In this document: piece by piece, positions 1 to 10,529 of the stretch
How positions within the stretch are numbered: the first letter of the stretch is position 1
Layout of the letters: the number at the start of each line of letters is the position of its first letter
DNA from: Meghimatium bilineatum
Lineage: Eukaryota; Mollusca; Gastropoda; Stylommatophora; Philomycidae
Reading direction: 5' to 3'
Assembly: GCA_034231615.1 (NCBI GenBank)
Contig: CM067311.1
Coordinates: forward strand, 19,658,173 to 19,722,172
DNA: 64,000 bases
Notes under the pieces: generated by a model
Databases searched by the model: none
What the model was told of the DNA's origin: nothing
The model's input: only the letters and a program-made list of their open reading frames with translations
Translations under genes and position numbers: made by a program

Positions 1-79
1 TTTCTTTTTTTTTTTAAACTGAGGTCTTTGTTTTCACTTTCTTTCGCTACTTTATCTAGCAGAGCTTGTTTGACTCGAG

Positions 80-318
80 GCATTAAACAAAATGTTGAAG
101 ACAAAGATTCAGTAAACACTTCACTTAAGACAGAGATGCAGTAAACAAAATACTCAACGGAGAGGCAATAAACACTCTACTCAGCACAGAGATGCATTAA
201 ACACAATATTGAATACAGAGATGGCTTAAAAATATACTCAAGAATACACTCAAATAATATATATATAATAAAATACTCAAATAACATACTCAAGACAGTG
301 ATGCATTAAACAATCTAC
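80..318. repeat. Degenerate ~29-30-bp tandem repeat
   Basis: Successive units carry the pattern 'gcattaaacacaatactcaa-gacagagat' with many substitutions. Fragments of the same unit reappear at about 1200-1230 and 1484-1560, next to the 21-bp arrays. No coding capacity is evident. The unit boundaries are approximate because the copies are diverged. Confidence 0.6.
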
Positions 319-514
319 TCAGAGAACACACATTCTGAGAAAGGCAATACACATTATGAGACAGAAAACACATATTGTGAAGCAGAGAACACGCATTGTG
401 AGACAGAGAGCACGTATTTTGAGACAGAAAACATGCACTGTGAGACAGAGAACACACATTGTGAGAGATAAAACACGCACAATGACACACAGAACACTCA
501 TTGTAAGCAGGTAG
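319..514. repeat. Degenerate 21-bp tandem array, block 1
   Basis: Consecutive 21-base units built on 'acacattgtgagacagagaac' can be lined up from about 330 to 505. The 21-base period is a multiple of three, so both strands stay partly open and give Cys-rich repetitive reading frames that are artefacts of the repeat. Related blocks lie at 1580-1745, 1921-2256 and 3145-3360. Confidence 0.75.
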
Positions 515-522
515 CTCTTGAC

Positions 523-689
523 CAGGACCGGCCCTAACAATTGAGGGGCCCAATGCGAAACGGATTGCGCGAGGCCCAGTCTGGGTAGGGAAGAGGATAA
601 TAAAATAAATTCTAATATGAATTTATGGGCCTTTGAAGTGCGGAACCCAATGCGGCCTCATATGTTGCAATGGCCTAAGACCGGCCCTG
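523..689 (-). mobile_element. hAT-like MITE, copy 1 (167 bp)
   Basis: The element begins CAGGACCGG and ends CCGGCCCTG, giving short inverted termini. It is flanked by a perfect 8-bp duplication CTCTTGAC (515-522 and 690-697). An 8-bp duplication with CAGG-type ends is characteristic of hAT transposons. It is the reverse complement of the copy at 1754-1920 and has exactly the same length. There is no transposase, so it is non-autonomous. It sits at the edge of the 21-bp array; the related array at 3145-3370 has the same junction without the insertion. Confidence 0.85.
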
Positions 690-1001
690 CTCTTGACAAC
701 CATATTTCAGACAAAAACACAGGTTCCATTCAGTTGTGTAAATGAGGTAACATGTAAGGTAGTCTCATAGGGCATGTTTGTGGAAAGGAGGTTTAAGGAT
801 GCATGTTAGTTTAGTCACGGAAGGAACGCATTCCAGTTTACCAGAATCTCATGATTGCCACGCTCTGCATAGCGCAAAATTCTGAGCTAACTTCATAATT
901 CTTTAGTCATATTTGTTGACCAAACCGCAGTGAAGACACTTTCCCATCAATTAAAAATTCTACAACAAAAAAGCTAAAGGTGTAATACCCGCTAGTCTCT
1001 A
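690..1001. other. No recognisable feature
   Basis: Beyond the MITE target duplication the sequence continues the 'ccatatttcag' tail that also follows the array at 3371, then becomes unique AT-rich DNA. I see no coding potential or structured repeat. Confidence 0.4.
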
Positions 1002-1250
1002 TCTCTTCGTAATCCATGGGGATTTTCATTGACAGAATAACAAGGGTAAGAAATTTAGACAAGATGTGGCAATGCTTTTTTCACAGGTCATCATATTCCA
1101 CCCCCCCCCCCCCCCCCAATTTCCTCAGTCTTCTCCTACGACATGCATTAAAAGAAGTGTGTCAATATTCTTTCTCCCTGAGCAGGAACAGAACAATTTA
1201 CTCAAGATAGAGATACATTAAATACTGTTTTAAAAAAAGTAAAGTTACCC
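1002..1250. repeat. Dispersed repeat with 17-bp C tract
   Basis: The stretch around 'catggggatt...aaatttagacaag' recurs at 50800-50960 in the same orientation, so it is an old interspersed repeat of unknown type. A run of 17 C residues lies at 1101-1117. No coding function is seen. Confidence 0.5.
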
Positions 1251-1579
1251 ATAGCATTTATTAATGCCGTAGTGGTACGAGATGTTAGCGATATCACATT
1301 TCAGTGGCTCTGCTATATGAGGACGGTAGTCATCTCCTCTCCTTCGCAGTCTTTACTTCTCAGATTAATACGGTACCCATTTAAGGCTTGGTCGACCTGG
1401 GAGCCGTTGCAATCTGAAAAAAAATTCCGCCTCAACTGGGGAATGCATCCAGGCCCCCAAGTAAATACTGTACCCACAACAGACAGGCATTAAACACTCT
1501 ACTCAAGAATGAGATACATTAAACATTATACTCAAGAAAGCGATGGGTTAAACAATGGGTTTACTTAGAAAAAATACCT
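1251..1579. other. Unique DNA plus ~30-bp repeat remnant
   Basis: The first part shows nothing recognisable. From about 1484 to 1560 the 'actcaagaa-gagatacattaaacatt' units of the 80-318 repeat return. Confidence 0.4.
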
Positions 1580-1753
1580 TCTGAGGCAGGAACAACATTA
1601 TGATAGAGGGACCACACATTCTGAAACAGGCAATACATATTCTGAGACAAGGAAACACATTGTGTGACTGGAACACACATTGTTAGACTGCACAACACAT
1701 TGTTAGACTGGGAACACACATTGTAAGACAGGAAACTCATATTGCGTTACAGG
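1580..1753. repeat. Degenerate 21-bp tandem array, block 2
   Basis: Units such as 'acacattgtgtgactggaac' and 'acacattgttagactgcac' repeat every ~21 bases. The array is interrupted by the MITE at 1754-1920 and resumes as block 3 immediately afterwards, so blocks 2 and 3 were one array before the insertion. Confidence 0.7.
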
Positions 1754-1920
1754 CAGGGCTGGTCTTAGGCCATTGCAACCTATGCGGCCGCAGTGGGTCC
1801 CGCACTTCATAGGCCCATAAATTCATATTATAATTTATTGTATTATCCTCTTCACTACCCAGACTGGGCCCCGCGCAATCCATTTCGCATTGGACCCCGC
1901 AATTGTTAGGGCCGGCCCTG
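1754..1920 (+). mobile_element. hAT-like MITE, copy 2 (167 bp)
   Basis: It begins CAGGGCTGG and ends CCGGCCCTG. The perfect 8-bp target duplication GTTACAGG lies at 1746-1753 and 1921-1928. Sequence and length match the copy at 523-689 in inverse orientation. It interrupts the 21-bp repeat array, so it is younger than the array. No internal reading frame is meaningful. Confidence 0.87.
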
Positions 1921-2256
1921 GTTACAGGTGAGACAGGGAACTCACAATGTGAGGCTGAGAACACACATTTCGATATAGAAAACATACATTTTGAATCACA
2001 TTGTGAGACTGAGAACATACATTTTGAAAAAGAGAACACATATTGTGAGACTGAGAACATACATTTTGAGAAAGAGAACACAATTTGTGAAACAGGAAAC
2101 TAACAATGTGTTACTGGTAAGACAGGTAGCGCACATTATTAGAAAGAGAACACACATTGTGAAATAGAGAACACACATTGTGAGACAGAGAACACACATT
2201 CTGAAACAGGAAACACACAATGTTAGACAGTGAAAGCGCATAATTAGGCAGAGAAC
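1921..2256. repeat. Degenerate 21-bp tandem array, block 3
   Basis: This is the direct continuation of block 2 after the MITE, with units such as 'acacattttgaaaaagagaac' and 'acacattgtgagacagagaac'. Partial open frames on both strands are repeat artefacts. Confidence 0.7.
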
Positions 2257-2269
2257 ACTATCTATCTAT

Positions 2270-3118
2270 TATTTTTGCCACAAATGTCCTTAGGCGTCCT
2301 GGGGAATATAAGTTTTCTGTATCTGACTATCTCTTTTGTACTTGCCATGGTCAAGCCGTGGTGCTTAACAATCTCTCTGATTTAATCTTCCCATCGTAGT
2401 CTTGGTCTTTCTCTTGCCTTGACACCGTTTTGTTATTGTACACCTGGTTGTAATGGTTCCATTCGCATGTGTCCGAACCAGTCGATCTGCTGTCTTTCTA
2501 TATATTGTTTGTATGATGTGGTCTTTACTATCTTTCTGATGTCTTAATTTCTCATTCGGTCTCTTCTGGTGACGTTAATGGCCTTTCTCAACCATTTCAT
2601 CCCACATGTTGTAATCTTTCTGAAGAGTGTTTTTGTCATGTGTCATGTCTGGTACTGGTAACATAATGTTGGAATAAAGATGGTGTTTATTATCTGTCGT
2701 TTGGTCGTCATGTTGATCGCTATGTTTTTAAGTAGCGGTGAAATTTGGTATTTTACAGCGTTTGCTTTTTGGCACCTCATCTCAATTTATATATAAATGT
2801 TGCCGTCTTCTGTAAAAATGCTTCCCAGATATTTAAATCCTGATTTTTGTTTTGTGCTGCTAACATATACATTTATCTGTTATTTTCCTCTGCATATTTT
2901 CATAGTTTCTGTGATGTGTTTAAATATTGTATTATGTATTTTATTTAAATCTATCAATTGTATTTAAATATTGTATATTGTATTCTTCGCACTCTACCTG
3001 AGGTGAATTTGTATGTCGTTGTAGTTCGTTTTCAGTTGTTTTCGTTTTCATGTATGTTTTCAAATATGTCAGTGTTAATGACTTGATCATCTGCGATCAA
3101 ACCATGATCTTGCAGAGA
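2270..3118 (-). mobile_element. Decayed LINE, RT end and 3' tail
   Basis: Reading the minus strand gives a broken but clear LINE C-terminus. From about 2600 down to 2330 it reads MKWLRKAINVTRRDRMRN, then IERQQIDWFGHMRME, then a basic ARERPRLRWED segment. Near 3085-3105 an RT motif-C-like ADDQVI remains, which matches the LINE at 4180-5770. Several stops and frame changes show it is dead. The same 3'-end family recurs at 3610-4155, 4180-5770, 6900-7365, 35930-36345, 44147-44406 and 48655-49110. Clade not determined. Confidence 0.7.
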
Positions 3119-3144
3119 GTTACATAGGACTCTTGATATTTCTA

Positions 3145-3400
3145 AGAGAACACACATTGTGAGACAGGGAGCAAATATTGATTGATTGAATACACATTGT
3201 TGGACAGAGAGCACACATTATGGAACAGAGAACACACATTGTGAGACAGAGAACTCACGATGAGACAGAAAGTGAAAGTGACGCATTGTGAAACAGAGAA
3301 CACACATTTTGAGAAAGTGAACATACATTGTGAGACAGAGTACACGCATTGTGAACAATTACCTCTTGACACCCATATTTCAGGCACAAACATTTCTGAA
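3145..3400. repeat. 21-bp tandem array, block 4, with MITE-free junction
   Basis: Units of 'acacattgtgagacagagaac' type run to about 3355, followed by 'acctcttgacacccatatttcag'. This tail is the same as the one flanking the MITE at 523-689, but without the insertion; CTCTTGAC occurs once here (3363-3370). It is therefore a paralogous empty site for that MITE. Confidence 0.75.
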
Positions 3401-3572
3401 TTTCCTCCTGCTAAATTCTTTTTAGGACTAACTATAACTGACATCTGAGTTTCTTTTCCAGGGTACTGGAAAAGATAGAACAAAATCATTAACAATGAAA
3501 TATGTTGCAGGAAAAAGTCATTAATATTGACATATGTAACTATCTACTCGTATTCCCCCATCGATGTTTTAG

Positions 3573-3592
3573 AAGTCTATCTATCTATCTAT
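3573..3592. repeat. (CTAT)n microsatellite
   Basis: A short run of tetranucleotide CTAT repeats, followed directly by the 3' end of a minus-strand LINE remnant. Confidence 0.8.
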
Positions 3593-3609
3593 ACCCTAAA
3601 CCCTTTATT

Positions 3610-4155
3610 GACTTTCAGTGTCAGGGGTAGAAGAGTTCTCTGGAGATGGCTCTCGTGTGTACTGAGTATATTGTGAAATTTGTCGTCGCTTTTATTTCGG
3701 TTGTCCATCGTTTTCGAGGTCGGCCTCTAGGTCTGCCTTCACAGTTTCTGTGTAGCATAGTGTGCTGTGGTATTCTGTCTGCTGATGTGTGCAAACCATT
3801 TGATCTGTTAGCTCTTAATATACTCCAAGATTGGGGCGATACCGGTTCTTTGTCTAATGTCCTCATTTCTCACTTTGTCTCCTAGCAATATTTCTAGGGG
3901 ATTCTGCATAAGCATACCATTTCAGCTGTCGCTAGTTTACGTTTGTCTTGTTCTGTCGTTGTCCATGTTTGGCAATGGAAGCACAGCGTAGGCATAGTAA
4001 TCGTTTTGAATAGTGTTATTTTGGTGTTTAAATCTACATTTTTGTTTCTGAAGATTGGTGTCATTTGCCCTAGGGCTTGGTATGCTTTACTACATAGGCC
4101 TATATTGTGTTCTGATTATATCTCTTATTGTTACTCCGAGAATGCTATATAGACA
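3610..4155 (-). mobile_element. LINE 3'-end remnant
   Basis: The minus strand from 3866 to 3621 reads a LINE C-terminal tail including RGRPRKRWTTEIKATTNF, the typical basic 'RGRP-RW' end of endonuclease-RT LINEs. Upstream on that strand (to about 4150) the reading continues as RT thumb-like sequence with stops. There is no 5' part. Nothing suggests a host gene. Confidence 0.6.
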
Positions 4156-4179
4156 AGTCATTTCTGTTGTGACAAGACA

Positions 4180-5770
4180 TATGTTGTCTATTGTCTGTCA
4201 CCAGGTGAATGATGGTTGAGCAATTTCACACGCCGTTAAACCTAGGGTGGGAGCTTAATCTGTCGTTCCAAGATCAGATGTGTAGCCTTGGTTGTATTTA
4301 GTCCATGTTTGTTCTAGGCTATCTTGATGTTTTCTATCAACCATTTTCTTGGTCTACCTTTGGCTTTACACCCAGATATTTCTTTGTTACATGTTCTTAT
4401 TGGTATTTGGTTTGGCTTCATTCTCAAAAGATGACCGAGTCAGTTTACTTGCTGTCTCTCAATATGTTAAATGCACGATATTATACCAACTCTTTCCCTA
4501 ATTTCTTCAGTTTTTATTACATCTAGTTTGGTAACCATTGCAGCTTTTCTCAGACACTTCGTTTTACATGTAACAATTTTCCTCTGCTGCGAGGTTGCTA
4601 AAGACCATGTTAGCATAGTGTTGATATAAAAATTGATGATTTTATCTGCATTTTTATTTCCATCTAGCAGCCGAAGACGGATGTGTCGGGCCAATGGCGT
4701 AAATAAAACGGCGACACAACGCATTTCCATTCTCAGGACTACATCCTGCTGGAAATCTAGTAGGACCATGGTCCTGCTACAAAGGAGATCCAGCAGGAGT
4801 TTGAGAATGAACGCTGAAGAAGAAGATGATTTCCATCTTGATCTTTTGGTCTTCATTTGGCTTTTGTTGTTACTGTTCATGTTTGCCATTGGTAGCATAG
4901 TGATGTTACGATGTACTTTAAATAGCATAATTTTGGTGTTCATGTGCACCTGTTTGGTGATGAAAATAGTAGACATCTGCCCTAAGATCTGGTATGCATC
5001 TATGTGGGGTTTCTTTGGAAGCTTTTGATGCTTCCAAGATAAGTGAATTCTATCATCTGTTTAAGTTGTTGGTCACCGATGAAAATAGTGGTGTTTTTAT
5101 GCTCTTGCGGTTGACATTACCTCATTTTTTGATGTTTTTATAGTCATGTTATGTACAGTCTATTTATATGTTGTTGTAGTTGTTCTTCTGTTGTTGATAT
5201 ATCCTGATGATCGTAAGCTTGATCGTCTGACATAAGTTCACTTAGGAGGTTGTTTAAGTTGTCATCTTTATCGGTGCTTGCAATTTTACATATACAATCG
5301 ATATATGTGATGAATATCAAGGGAGATAGAACACAACCTTGTCGCACTCCAGAGTGTATGTGAAATTTTGTCTGGAGGCCTTATACTCGTTCTAGCTGCA
5401 CATTGACTACCTGTATAACTTACTCCCGCGCAAGTTGATTAGGTGTTGTGGAACCTTATATTTTGATAGTATTTTCCATCGTTGTTGTCTGTCTACTCTG
5501 TCGAAGGCGTTTTTTTTAATCGACAATTGAGATATACAATTCTTGGTTGTTTGCAGTTATTTTTTCTGCCAGTTATCTGAGTGTAAAAAGGGTATCTGTA
5601 CAACTCTTGTTCTTACGGAATCCCATTTGAGTGTTGTTGCTGTGGTTTGATGAATACTCTTAATCTTCTTTCTAGAATTCTGTTGAGAAAATTTCAAGTG
5701 TGGCTTAGAAGTGATGTACCTCTGTATTGTGTACAATCTCTTTTGGTGCCTTTTGGCGCGAGATAACAAT
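4180..5770 (-). mobile_element. Decayed LINE, RT to 3' end, split by a SINE-like insert
   Basis: On the minus strand the order is RT first, tail last. At 5347-5144 there is MRQGCVLSPLIFITYID followed by a degenerate catalytic segment SDDQAYD. At 4600-4470 there is TCKTKCLRKAAMVTKLDV, the conserved 'CLRKA...TR' box near the LINE C-terminus. Frameshifts and stops are frequent. The repeat at 4666-4829 interrupts it with a 9-bp duplication. It belongs to the same 3'-tail family as 2270-3118. Confidence 0.65.
4666..4829 (+). mobile_element. SINE-like element 'S164', copy A
   Basis: The 164-bp unit is flanked by TTTCCATCT at 4657-4665 and 4830-4838. It starts 'agcagccgaagacggatg' and ends in a (GAA)n-like tail. 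A near-identical 162-bp copy in inverse orientation sits at 23449-23610, and diverged copies lie at about 9920-10060 and 39415-39615. A weak pol III A-box-like stretch ('tggcgtaaataaaacg') is visible but no good B box, so SINE identity is inferred from length, tail and target duplication. Confidence 0.7.
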
Positions 5771-6899
5771 TGTATTATTTCTTGCCAATGAAGGAAGTCT
5801 GGGAGGATGATGTAAGCTACAGAGCAAACTCATGTCCACTGAAAAACTGCCATTTGGATGATACGGATCATATCTACGTGTACTAATACTAACTGTCTAA
5901 AGCAGGCTATGATAACAGCAGTTTCAGACGTGCTGTTGCGTCATTCTGGTGAATGCGGAGATACTATTTGTGCGCTATTGTCTCCAATGTGGCAGTACTC
6001 TTACGATCTTTTGGGCATTATAAATATCAGATACATATTTCATCTAAACAGCTAATTTAACGTGAAAAATGGTTATGTAAAATGATAAGAGATATAATTT
6101 ATCATTTAGGAAGAGATGTTGTGGTCATGTGGGAAAATTTGTCTTTAAAAGGAAATTTATCATTATAAAAGAGAGAATGTCTGAAAAATGAAATGTCTCT
6201 TTTTTAATGGAGGCTGGGGTCGTTATGAAGGATTGAAACAATATGGGGTTGAGATGAAAGCATTGTATGGACGAGATTCAGTTGACATAATAAACAAATT
6301 CAATATAAATATATATATATGGAAGAGTGTGTATACAAGAGACTTGCGTTGAACTGCAATATATATGCGGTGAATGCTGTATACTGTGAACACTATTGAG
6401 AGGTTGGTATAGAATTTGCTGGCACCAACTCCCGTTTTGAACATATTTAACAAAACGTCAATGTTCACAGATAACATTTGAACAAACTGAAGACCGCTAT
6501 GGTGTTACACTGTTAGGTGGTACCTTGAACAGTAACGCTTGGAACAAGAGTATCATGGGAATCTATTGATAGTACTGGATCTCAGAATGGTACGGCAGGA
6601 TCCAATTTTGTGGTGGGTGTTCGTTGAAGTGAACATAATATGTATACACAGCACAACTTGTTAGTGTAAGCCACCTGGATACATGAAGGATGTAGTGAGG
6701 AAAGTCGATATAATGATGTGATGCATGAAATGAAATCAGGGGAAATGTACATGTCTGAATGTAAGATTATGAATGATTGTGTACATGTTTTTAGCACGTA
6801 TCAGACATTATATCAATATACTATTTATATTGGAGACATGATTGATTAAAGCACTTGTCCTAGAAATGAAATTAACAATTGTATACCCCTTTATTGCAA
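5771..6899. other. Unique AT-rich DNA, no gene recognised
   Basis: The longest open frames are short and of low-complexity composition. I found no LINE or transposase motif, no splice-bounded exon of recognisable family and no tandem repeat here. Confidence 0.4.
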
Positions 6900-7365
6900 C
6901 AAAAAAAAAGGTTCCAATGTCAGCAAAAAAAAACATCTTATCCAAAGTATCTTCATTCCAACCCTGTGCTACCAATGTCAAACATGGTCCTTAACAACAA
7001 AACATAAGAGACAACTGGTTACAACAGAGATGAGATGTCTGAGAAAAGCTACATGAGTGACCAGAAGACACAGAATTAGAAACGATGTCATAAGAGAAAG
7101 AGTGGGTGTCATATCAATTCTACAATACATACAAAACCAACAGATACAATGGTTTGGTGATCTGAAATAATGCTGTGTGATTCATTAGTTTTTAAAGCAT
7201 ATATGAAGAGAGGAGAAACAGAAAGAAGAGCTAGGGGTATACCTAGAGTACGCTGGATCGACAACATCAAAGAGACATTAGACAAACACCAAATAACATC
7301 ATCTGAAGCTGCCAGAAAAGCGAGAACAATAACATTGTATCTCCCTCGAACCCGTAAAGGGTAAA
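6900..7365 (+). mobile_element. LINE 3'-end fragment
   Basis: The plus strand reads IFIPTLCYQCQTWSLTTK, then TTEMRCLRKAT and VTRRHRIRNDVIRERVG, then RGIPRVRWIDNIKETLDKHQ up to about 7320. These are the ordered C-terminal boxes of the tail family that recurs through the window. It is 5'-truncated with stops after CLRKAT and after the WFG box. Confidence 0.75.
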
Positions 7366-7429
7366 AGAGGAAGGAAAGAAGAAGAACAATTGTATGCGAT
7401 GAGACAAGTGGGAAATTATTACATGTCAT

Positions 7430-7676
7430 GAGACAGTGCAGTGAAAGATGAATTAACACAACAGTGGAAGATGAATGAGTAATGTGAAATATGTGAAAAC
7501 ATACAAAAAAGACGACTATAAGATGAATGAATTCGAAAAGGCTGTGATAAATGAATAAATGTGACAAGACAGTGAAGGATGAATATATGTGATGATACAG
7601 TAAAAGGTGAATATTTGTTACAAAACCGTGAAGGATGAATATATGTGATGATACAGTAAAAGGTGAATATTTGCAA
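7430..7676. repeat. Degenerate tandem repeat with a 57-bp duplicated unit
   Basis: The unit beginning 'gtgaaggatgaatatatgtg' occurs at about 7572 and again at 7629, an almost exact 57-bp tandem duplication. Shorter, more diverged ~28-bp versions extend left to about 7430. Open frames on the minus strand here are repeat-derived. Confidence 0.7.
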
Positions 7677-7687
7677 CTCAGATTCAA

Positions 7688-7770
7688 CTAACCAATCTCC
7701 TGTTTTATATTATCTAATTTTCCTAAGTCTGTCAGTGTCCGAATGTTCCAGGTTGCAATCTTGATTGACT
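7688..7770 (-). mobile_element. LINE endonuclease N-terminal fragment
   Basis: The minus strand reads SIKIATWNIRTLTDLGKLDN. This is the TWN-RTL start of an apurinic-like endonuclease domain found in RTE/Jockey-superfamily LINEs. The rest of the domain is missing downstream. The TIR element at 7843-9610 lies just upstream of it on that strand. Confidence 0.6.
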
Positions 7771-7842
7771 CGCATTTGATGGACTTGCTTATTAAAACTG
7801 GCATAGCATCTAAGTCGTGACGAAACATAACATAAATACGTA

Positions 7843-9610
7843 GGGTAGCCGGGGGTAAAGATGCGCTGGGGGCAAAGATTCGCAGTCGTTTTTTTCCGGG
7901 ACTATGGGTTTTTCCCGCAAACCACGTGGTCACGTCGGACGCTAACATCCGTTTCTGTCGCACAACAAATTTTCATTGGTCAAGGGTAGGTCATTTTTGA
8001 GCCATGGGGAAAGTTCATTTTTTAACATTCTCGATCTAACTTTTTTCCACTTCTCACTCTTTGTCCTCGTTTATCATTACTGTCATGTTATTTTACATAT
8101 CTAAACTGAAAACTATATTGTATTGTTAAGTTATTAAGCATGTTACATTGTTAAGATAATTTTTATTTGCATTTTATTTTATAAAAATTGTGAAGAGTGT
8201 GATTTTGGCATAACGCCGCGCACACTGACGGGGCAAACATGCGCTGCGGACTCACTGCGCATGTTTGCCCCAGTCACTTCTCCCTCATGTTGCCAAATAT
8301 TTAAACCAATATTTTATTGTCACGTTATGTTTCTTTTTAGGAATTATAAACGGAAAATTGAAAAAATGATGCCGCTGACTGAAAATGAAGCCGTATCTGC
8401 TATAAATGCACAATCTCCACGTGTCATAGTTGTACGATATCCGCCAATAATAGATGCACAGTCTCCGCTATTCACAGATGCACGTTCTCCGCTATTCATG
8501 GATGCACGATCCCTGTCGATTATAGCTGCACAATCTTCACGGATCATAGTTGTACGACCTCCGCAGATAATAGATGCATGACCTCCGCCGATGCACAATC
8601 CCCGCTTTATATAGCTGCACGATCTCCTCTATTCATAGATGCACAATCTCCGCTATTCATAGATGCACGATCTCCGCTATTCATAGATGCACAATCTCCG
8701 CCGATCATAGATACATGATCTCCGCCGGTCATAATTGTACGATCTCCGCCGGTCATAATTGCACTATCTCCGCCGGTCATAATTGCACTATCTCCGCGGG
8801 TCATAACTGCACTATCTCTGCGGGTCATAGTTACACGTTCTCCGCTATTCATAGATGCACGTTCTCCGCCAGTCATAGATGCACGTTCTCCGCTAGTCAT
8901 AGAGGCACGTTCTCCGCTATTCACAGATGCACGTTCTCCGCCAGTCATAGATTCATGTTCTCCGCTAGTCATAGATGCATGTTCTCCGCTATTCATAGAT
9001 GCACGATCTCCGCTATTCATAGATGCACGATCACTGCTATTCATAGATGCACGTTCTCTGCCAGTCATAGATACAAGATCTCCACCGGTCATAACTGCAT
9101 TATCTCTGCCGGTCATAGATGCACGTTCTTCACTATTCATAGATGCATGTTCTCTGCTATTCAGATATAGTTTCAAACGGATCTAAGCCCCCATTCTCTG
9201 TATTAATTTTCTTTCATATTTACGTATTTTCATTTTTTTTTCGTATGGAAGTTACAAAAAGATACATATGCCTAATCTTTGTGCTCTATAATTTTCCCAC
9301 ACTATGACTGGCTATGTTAAGATAGGAAGTGACGTTGTTATTTTGCTGGTTTCGTCAATTTTCCCATGATTTCGTAATTGTTTTTGCCTGCGCGTGTTTG
9401 CCCCAAAAATTGGGGCAAATGTGGGATTTTACTCATGTTCCTAAAATCTCATTTTAAGGACTAAACATGATTGTACGTTGTAAATACTCTGACGATTGTT
9501 AGATGGATGGATAAGCTACACACTGCTGCTAGTTTGGTTTCTCATATGTAAGTCTATTTGTCAGAATACGCAAAAAAGTGAAAAATGCGCATTATTACCC
9601 CCGGCTACCC
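7843..9610. mobile_element. 1.77-kb DNA element with TA-flanked TIRs
   Basis: The left end GGGTAGCCGGGGGTAA (7843-7858) is matched by its inverse complement at the right end (9595-9610). Each is flanked by TA (7841-7842 and 9611-9612), a Tc1/mariner/pogo-type target duplication. Similarity continues inward ('gatgcgc' / 'gcgcatt'). Sub-terminal segments repeat 'ggggcaaacatgcgc' and its inverse around 8230-8275 and 9390-9425. Most of the interior is a 24-bp minisatellite. No transposase is seen, so it is a non-autonomous element. Confidence 0.75.
8410..9165. repeat. 24-bp minisatellite inside the TIR element (~31 units)
   Basis: The unit is approximately 'gcacgttctccgctattcatagat', repeated about 31 times with clustered variants (gtcat/attcat, cgatct/cgttct). 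Because 24 is a multiple of three and few units contain stops, a 198-residue frame on the plus strand and a 189-residue frame on the minus strand are both open. The simultaneous openness argues for repeat structure, not a gene. Confidence 0.85.
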
Positions 9611-9649
9611 TATGCTCAAATGTTTTAACGAAACGAAATATTGATAAAG

Positions 9650-9760
9650 ACTCATTTCGCAATATTTGTCCGGCGGCTTGGTACAGAGCGCGCCTGTGAC
9701 GTACAAGGTACCGAGTTCGATCTATAAACAAAACATATATGTCAATAAGATATAACCTTA
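9650..9760 (+). mobile_element. tRNA-derived SINE head, copy 1
   Basis: 'ttggtacagagcg' (about 9678-9690) resembles a pol III A box and 'gagttcgatct' (about 9714-9724) a B box, at tRNA-like spacing. Two further copies lie in inverse orientation at 10950-11115 and 11260-11445. It is not a tRNA gene: no cloverleaf acceptor stem can be paired. Confidence 0.6.
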
Positions 9761-9779
9761 TTGACCTTATATGAGTCCA

Positions 9780-9900
9780 GGTATCGGCTAGTTACACAAC
9801 TGAGCTTAACTTGTGCTTTTGTCAGAAAGGTAATGTGCTGTCTAATGCTACCTTCTTACAGCTAAAGGGATTATTTCATCATCATGATCTGAAGAGCACG
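9780..9900. repeat. Dispersed repeat shared with 41130-41250
   Basis: 'gctacc-tcttacag-taaagggatta' followed by 'tcatcatca' occurs here and at 41207-41250, with weaker similarity upstream around 'tgcttttgtca'. The type is unknown; it directly precedes an S164-like copy. Confidence 0.55.
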
Positions 9901-9919
9901 TAATTAAGAAGAATGTATC

Positions 9920-10060
9920 ACTGAAGGCAGATGCGTCAGGCCATTGACAAACAAAACTGTGATACCACACATCCCCGTTCTCTGGACTACATCTTGCTTG
10001 ACATCTAGTATGTCTTGCTGCAAGAGAGATCCATCGTTGGAGCACGAACGTTATCCAACA
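9920..10060 (+). mobile_element. SINE-like element 'S164', diverged copy
   Basis: It matches the S164 unit at 'gaaggcagatg-gtc', 'acaaaactgtgatacca', 'gttctctggactacatc' and 'agagagatccat'. It is more diverged than the copies at 4666 and 23449, and its ends are not clear. Confidence 0.55.
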
Positions 10061-10140
10061 CATGTAACAAGAATGTAGTCTGCAAATCTGAGCACGAACT
10101 CTATCAAACACATGTAACAAAAATGTAGTCTGCAAATGTG
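10040..10140. repeat. 51-bp tandem duplication
   Basis: 'gagcacgaac-ttat-caa-acatgtaacaa-aatgtagtctgcaa' is present twice, beginning at about 10040 and 10091. There is no coding meaning. Confidence 0.75.
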
Positions 10141-10529
10141 GACTAAAATTAAATAAAGTTGGTTACTTCAAGCAATCTAATGCTATACCAAGTGGCGTAA
10201 GCAAAGGCGTAGATAGTGCCTTAATGTAGATAGGCCTATCACATTACATACGGCCTATTGGAAGAGGTTTAACCTAAAAAAATATTGTAATAGTCATTCG
10301 TCAGTTTTCGTGTGTAAATTTCACAATTGGAACGTGAAATTGAACACCTTTTTTGTGAAAAATGCTAAGAGATGAAATTTTTACGTCGATAAAAACGTGT
10401 TCCTGGTACTAAAAGTAGTGTTCGGATTTTCTAAATAGGGGAGGGGGGGGAAGAGAAGAGGGGAACACTTCATTCCTCCCTCTTTAAATATACTTGCCTG
10501 GCCATAGGCGATCATATTTCTCCACAACT
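10141..10529. other. No gene; G-rich stretch
   Basis: AT-rich DNA with a purine block (about 10437-10468). The phrase 'cc-ggtactaaaag-agtgtt' resembles the duplicated unit at 33840-33965, which also precedes a G-rich block, suggesting an old shared repeat. Confidence 0.35.

Noticed and set aside
319-3360. 21-bp repeats considered as a CRISPR array
   Set aside because: Units are contiguous and degenerate with no unique spacers, there are no cas genes, and the window is eukaryotic.
8574-9176. Long open frames on both strands (198 and 189 residues) read as repeat proteins
   Set aside because: Both are produced by the 24-bp minisatellite, whose period is a multiple of three. Openness on both strands points to repeat structure and not to coding selection.
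9676-9724. tRNA gene
   Set aside because: Only the A- and B-box-like words are present; no acceptor stem or anticodon arm pairs, and the same sequence recurs as a SINE.
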